This document shows, in pieces, positions 5,244 to 8,056 of a stretch of 8,056 bases of DNA. The stretch is from positions 1 through 8,056 of the forward strand of contig MVZB01000150.1 of the NCBI GenBank assembly GCA_002068205.1. The letters run 5' to 3'. Within the stretch, counting starts at the first letter, position 1. Every line of letters begins with the position of its first letter. The stretch is from a candidate division BRC1 bacterium ADurb.BinA292. Its GTDB lineage: Bacteria > Sumerlaeota > Sumerlaeia > MVZB01. The translations under genes and the position numbers were made by a program. Under the pieces are notes generated by a model that was given only the letters and a program-made list of their open reading frames with translations, made no database searches and had not been told where the DNA came from.

Positions 5244-6938
5244 CTAGGAGGCATTATCACGGGCCATCTGGGCGGTTTCAAGTTTTTTTTCCGCCCTCCG
5301 CTGCGTGAGTCCATTTCCTCCTGAGCCGTTGTTAGACCCCACGTTATGCGTTGATTTTGCTTGCTTTATAATTGTGATCCGCTCGTGGTGGTAGTCTTCG
5401 GCGCTGACGATCTGGAGCGCGACGTGATACTTGTGGGCCAGGGCGCGCAGCTCGGCGGTCATGGCCGTCTGAAGGTAAGTCTTGAATTCAGAATGCACCA
5501 CGATGCGGACGGCGGCGGCCGGCGGATCGGCTTCGAGCTCCGCCATCAGGTCATACTTGAGCTGTTTCCACAGTTGCTGGTCGGTCAGGATCCGGCCGCT
5601 GCCGTCGCAATAGGGGCAGGGGCGGTAGATCGCCTTGGCGAGGCTCTTACGGACGCGCTTGCGCGTCATCTGGACCAGGCCGAACTCAGAGAAGTCTGAA
5701 ATTGCATACTTTGCGCGATCGGAGCGGAGGCACCGCTTGAATTCGCGGAGGACCGCCAGTTCGTTCTCGCGCTCGTTCATGTCGATGAAATCGATGACGA
5801 TCAGGCCGCCCAGATCGCGAAGGCGGAGCTGGCGCGCGATGGCCCGGCACGCCTCCAGGTTGATCTTCAGGATGGTCTGTTCCTGATCCTCGTGGCCGAC
5901 ATAGCGCCCGCTGTTGATATCGATCGAGATGAGGGCCTCGGTTTCGTCGATGACGATCTCGCCGCCGCTGCGCAGCGGGACCTTGCGCCGCAGCGCTTTC
6001 TGAAACTGCTTCTCCACCTCGAAGGTATCGAAGATGCTGATCGGTGAATCGTAGAGGGCGATGCGATCGACCAGGCAGGGGACCATCACCTGGCAGGTGC
6101 GGATCAGCTCGCGCATGGCCGGCTTGGAGTCGATCAGGATCTCGTCGATGTCTTCGGTGAAGTTGTCGCGGACGACGCGGGTGATGATCTCCTGATCATC
6201 GTAGACGCGGGCGGGGGAGCGATCGCGGCGGGCGCGGCGGGTGATTTCCTGCCATTTTTTCTGCAGCTGCTCGGCGTCCTGGCGGATGGCCTCCTCGGCC
6301 TGATCGATGCCGGCCGTGCGGATGATGAGGGAGCCGGTCTCGGGTTTGAGGTCGCGCAGGATGTCGCGCAGGCGTTTGCGCTCGTCGCCGTCCTCGATGC
6401 GGCGCGAGACGCCGCCGGAGCGCTCGGCGAACGGCATGTAGACGAGATAGCGCCCGGGCAGCGAGATGAAGGTGGTGATGCGCGGGCCCTTGTTGTTGAT
6501 CTCCTCTTTGGTGACCTGGACGAGGATTTCATCGCCGACGCGGAGGGGGCGGCGCGGCCGGTTCTTGACGGCCTCCTCGGTCTCGCCGACGACGACCGGA
6601 TCGACATAGTCGTCGTCCTCCTCCTGGTCGGCCATCGCGTCGACCGCTTCGGTGCCGCGCAGTTGGGACCGGCGCTCGCGTTCGGGGCGGCCCTTCTGGG
6701 GGAGCTCGAACTCGGGCAGGACGTCGTTGAAATGCAGGAAGGCGTTTTTCTCGCAGCCGATATTGACGAAGACCGCGCGCAGCCCGGGGACGATGCTTTC
6801 GACGCGCCCCTTGTAGATGTTGCCGATCTTGGAACGGGTGTGCAGATCCTCGACAAAAAGTTCAACCAGCGTGCCGTCTTCCAGCATGGCCACCCGAATG
6901 TCGGTGGCCTCCACATTAATCAGGACTTGTCGGCGCAT
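5244..6938 (-). CDS. rng: Ribonuclease E/G family endoribonuclease
   Basis: This 564-residue protein is a single-strand-specific, Mg-dependent endoribonuclease for rRNA maturation and mRNA decay. The S1 RNA-binding domain starts GNIYKGRVESIVPGLRAVFVN (residues 39-59). The RNase H-like/5'-sensor part includes GPRITTFISLPGRYLVYMPF (151-170) and GVSRRI (176-181). The catalytic DNase I-like part has EALISIDINSGRYVGH (334-349, metal ligand D340) and LRDLGGLIVIDFIDM (373-387). The zinc-link is CPYC (441-444). It is longer than E. coli RNase G (about 489) because of an acidic 40-residue insertion in the S1 domain (about 82-128, EEDDDY at 106-111) and a Gly/Asn-rich basic tail (about 530-564). It lacks the long RNase E scaffold tail, so I favour RNase G-type. 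The ATG at 6938 is the only suitable start. An AAGGAG at 6959-6954 lies an unusually long 15 nt before it. Eight adenines in a row (5290-5283, minus strand) sit near the C-terminus. Confidence 0.95.
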   Translation of the reverse strand: MRRQVLINVEATDIRVAMLEDGTLVELFVEDLHTRSKIGNIYKGRVESIVPGLRAVFVNIGCEKNAFLHFNDVLPEFELPQKGRPERERRSQLRGTEAVDAMADQEEDDDYVDPVVVGETEEAVKNRPRRPLRVGDEILVQVTKEEINNKGPRITTFISLPGRYLVYMPFAERSGGVSRRIEDGDERKRLRDILRDLKPETGSLIIRTAGIDQAEEAIRQDAEQLQKKWQEITRRARRDRSPARVYDDQEIITRVVRDNFTEDIDEILIDSKPAMRELIRTCQVMVPCLVDRIALYDSPISIFDTFEVEKQFQKALRRKVPLRSGGEIVIDETEALISIDINSGRYVGHEDQEQTILKINLEACRAIARQLRLRDLGGLIVIDFIDMNERENELAVLREFKRCLRSDRAKYAISDFSEFGLVQMTRKRVRKSLAKAIYRPCPYCDGSGRILTDQQLWKQLKYDLMAELEADPPAAAVRIVVHSEFKTYLQTAMTAELRALAHKYHVALQIVSAEDYHHERITIIKQAKSTHNVGSNNGSGGNGLTQRRAEKKLETAQMARDNAS

Positions 6939-7329
6939 GGATGGGCGTCGATGCTCCTTGGAAGGAAGGGTGTGCGTCGGGTTGGGGGAGGGGATGATGA
7001 GGGCGCGAAGCGCCGGGAGACCGATAGCGGCGGCTCAGTCGGACACAAGCGTGCCCGCATGCTGGCCGCGCGGTGCGGAGAGGTGACAGCCAAGGCCGCC
7101 GCGTCCGACGCGGTTCAACAACCGGTTCTCGGATTGACTTTCGAACACTCAGTCCCAATAAAACCCGTTCGCATGGGGAGCCGACCCAAAAGGGGAAGGC
7201 GCCCGGGCGCGCCACCGAAAATCGGCGGCGCTGCCGGCCGGGGAGAACCTGTTCGTAACGGCCCGCCGCTGTTTGGCTGGCTGACGCGGGCGCTCGCCAA
7301 AGGTTCCCCGGGCGTCCAGTAGGCCCATA

Positions 7330-7347
7330 CGATCCTGCAACGGATCG
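7330..7347. other. Small inverted repeat ahead of glycosyltransferase
   Basis: CGATCC and GGATCG (7330-7335, 7342-7347) are a perfect 6-bp inverted repeat around 6 nt. It could be a binding site or a leader hairpin; function is not evident. Confidence 0.3.
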
Positions 7348-7356
7348 GGCGGTCGG

Positions 7357-7374
7357 CGCAATGAAATTGTTGCG
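7357..7374. other. Inverted repeat overlapping candidate -35 region
   Basis: CGCAA (7357-7361) and TTGCG (7370-7374) flank a nested CAAT/ATTG pair (7359-7362, 7366-7369). The dyad overlaps the weaker candidate promoter (TGAAAT/TAAAAT) of the plus-strand glycosyltransferase, where an operator would lie. This is suggestive only. Confidence 0.25.
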
Positions 7375-7392
7375 GTGTCGAATTTAAAATCG

Positions 7393-7413
7393 GTCCGACC
7401 CGGCCGGTCGGAC
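7393..7413 (-). other. Strong GC-rich hairpin, possible minus-strand terminator
   Basis: GTCCGACC (7393-7400) and GGTCGGAC (7406-7413) form a perfect 8-bp stem with a 5-nt loop. On the minus strand it is followed by CGATTTTAAATTC, a short T-tract starting two bases past the stem. It might stop antisense transcription leaving the glycosyltransferase, or act in the plus-strand leader. The T-tract is too weak for a firm terminator call. Confidence 0.35.
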
Positions 7414-7505
7414 GGAGTTCGAGGTGGGGCGGGGCGCGCGGCCGGCCGGAGCGGGGCCGATTGGCATTGATGGCGGTCGCCCCCGCGGCTATGGTGAGGC
7501 CCGGT

Positions 7506-8056
7506 ATGGACCGCCCGTTGCGCATCGCCCTGGCCAATAGTGGACGTCGCTGGATCGGCGAGGTGGCCCATGTCGCCATGCTGTATGAACAGCTCGAGCG
7601 GCTGGGGCACGAGCCGTGGCTGATCTGTCGCGCGGACCGGCCACTGCATGAGCAGGCGCGCGAGCGCAACTGGCGCATCCTGCCGCTGCGGTTCGAGCAT
7701 GCCTTTTCCGTGGGGGCGGATGCGCGCGACGTGCTGGCCTGGCGGCGGCTGGTGCGCGAGCGCGAGATCGATCTGATCCACTGCCACCGCGGCAAGGACC
7801 ACTGGATGGGGTGGGTGGTGGCGCGGCTGACGGGCCGGCCGCTGATCCGGACGCGCCACGTGGTGATGCCGGTGCGGCGTCATCCGCTGAACCGCTGGCT
7901 GTATCTGCACGGGACGGAGGCCGTGCTGAGCGTCAGTCGCGCGGCCGAAAGCGGGTTTGGCGCGTGGAGCGAAGATCTGCCGCGGCGGCGGGTCGTGCTG
8001 GCGGCGGTCGATGCCGAGCGGTTTCATCCCCGGCGGCGGAGCGCGGAATGGCGCCG
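7506..8056 (+). CDS. Glycosyltransferase, GT4 family, N-terminal part (cut by window end)
   Basis: Only the first 183 codons are in the window; there is no stop, so the gene runs past the edge. The visible part is the acceptor-side half of a GT-B glycosyltransferase. It begins PLRIALANSGRRWIGEVAH (residues 4-22), then LERLGHEPWLICR (30-42), DLIHCHRGKDHWMGW (89-103), IRTRHV (114-119), VLSVSR (140-145) and ends near VVLAAVDAERFHP (163-175), the hinge to the missing donor-binding half. It shares HCHxxxDHW, SVSR and DxERFHP in the same order with the gene at 634-1836, so the two are paralogues. I chose the ATG at 7506 because GGTGAGG precedes it by about 6 nt. In-frame ATGs at 7491 and 7470 would add 5 or 12 residues. 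It is transcribed away from the RNase gene and probably starts a surface-glycan cluster to the right. Confidence 0.88.
   Translation, partial: MDRPLRIALANSGRRWIGEVAHVAMLYEQLERLGHEPWLICRADRPLHEQARERNWRILPLRFEHAFSVGADARDVLAWRRLVREREIDLIHCHRGKDHWMGWVVARLTGRPLIRTRHVVMPVRRHPLNRWLYLHGTEAVLSVSRAAESGFGAWSEDLPRRRVVLAAVDAERFHPRRRSAEWR

Larger units (their letters stand above)
6939..7505. other. Divergent intergenic region between RNase E/G and plus-strand glycosyltransferase
   Basis: I find no credible gene in these 567 bases; the open frames crossing them are low-complexity Arg/Pro/Gly translations. The region must hold both divergent promoters, but none is strong. On the plus strand TTGACT (7134-7139), 18 bp, ATAAAA (7158-7163) is a fair sigma70-like match about 340 bp before the glycosyltransferase. 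TGAAAT (7362-7367), 17 bp, TAAAAT (7385-7390) is a nearer, weaker one. Stem-loops occur at 7002-7014, 7330-7347 and 7393-7413. Confidence 0.5.

Noticed and set aside
4832..5308. Plus-strand 158-codon frame across the rng trailer
   Set aside because: It crosses the intrinsic terminator hairpin and the antisense of the rng end; the composition is Arg/Gly-rich and there is no ribosome binding site.
5361..5369. TATAAT-like sequence on the plus strand
   Set aside because: It lies within the rng coding region and has no -35 element at a suitable distance.
7149..8027. Minus-strand open frame of 292 codons at the right end
   Set aside because: It is opposite the plus-strand GT4 gene, whose translation has clear family motifs; the minus-strand product is Pro/Arg/His-rich with none.

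Overview
This is a GC-rich bacterial window (high G/C at third codon positions throughout) with seven protein-coding genes. Six lie on the minus strand. The seventh is on the plus strand and is cut by the right edge. I saw no tRNA, rRNA, CRISPR array, transposase or phage gene. An RNase E/G, a low-molecular-weight thioredoxin reductase and GT4 glycosyltransferases fit a free-living bacterium with a glycan-rich envelope. The intergenic DNA has two oddities: TTCGAA-centred AT-rich repeats and a GACGAGG tandem. From memory these resemble spacers in Planctomycetota-like and related uncultivated genomes, but the phylum cannot be fixed from this window.

Layout in minus-strand transcription order, right to left. 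An RNase E/G gene (6938 to 5244) is followed by a structured 3' trailer of stem-loops. The trailer ends in a well-formed intrinsic terminator (5079-5113 plus a U6 tract). A plausible promoter (4783-4755) then opens a second unit: a formyltransferase-like gene (4721-3738), a small two-helix membrane protein (3656-3300) and thioredoxin reductase (3186-2206). A 369-bp spacer with AT-rich repeats separates this from a GT4 glycosyltransferase (1836-634). The last gene is a stand-alone, cysteine-rich MTHFR C-terminal/MetV-like protein (482-54) with its own candidate promoter. To the right of the RNase gene a 567-bp divergent intergenic region leads to a plus-strand GT4 glycosyltransferase (7506 to beyond 8056). 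It shares the HCHxxxDHW motif with the first glycosyltransferase.

How the genes may work together: the two glycosyltransferases point to cell-surface polysaccharide or lipopolysaccharide assembly. The formyltransferase-like enzyme would use a folate one-carbon donor, and the MetV-like protein belongs to folate one-carbon metabolism, so modification of a surface sugar is a possible theme. This is inference only. RNase E/G and thioredoxin reductase are housekeeping genes. No clearly novel multi-gene system is evident. The features most worth a second look are the RNase 3' trailer, the formyltransferase lacking the usual catalytic Asn, the S1-domain insertion in the RNase, and the TTCGAA repeats.
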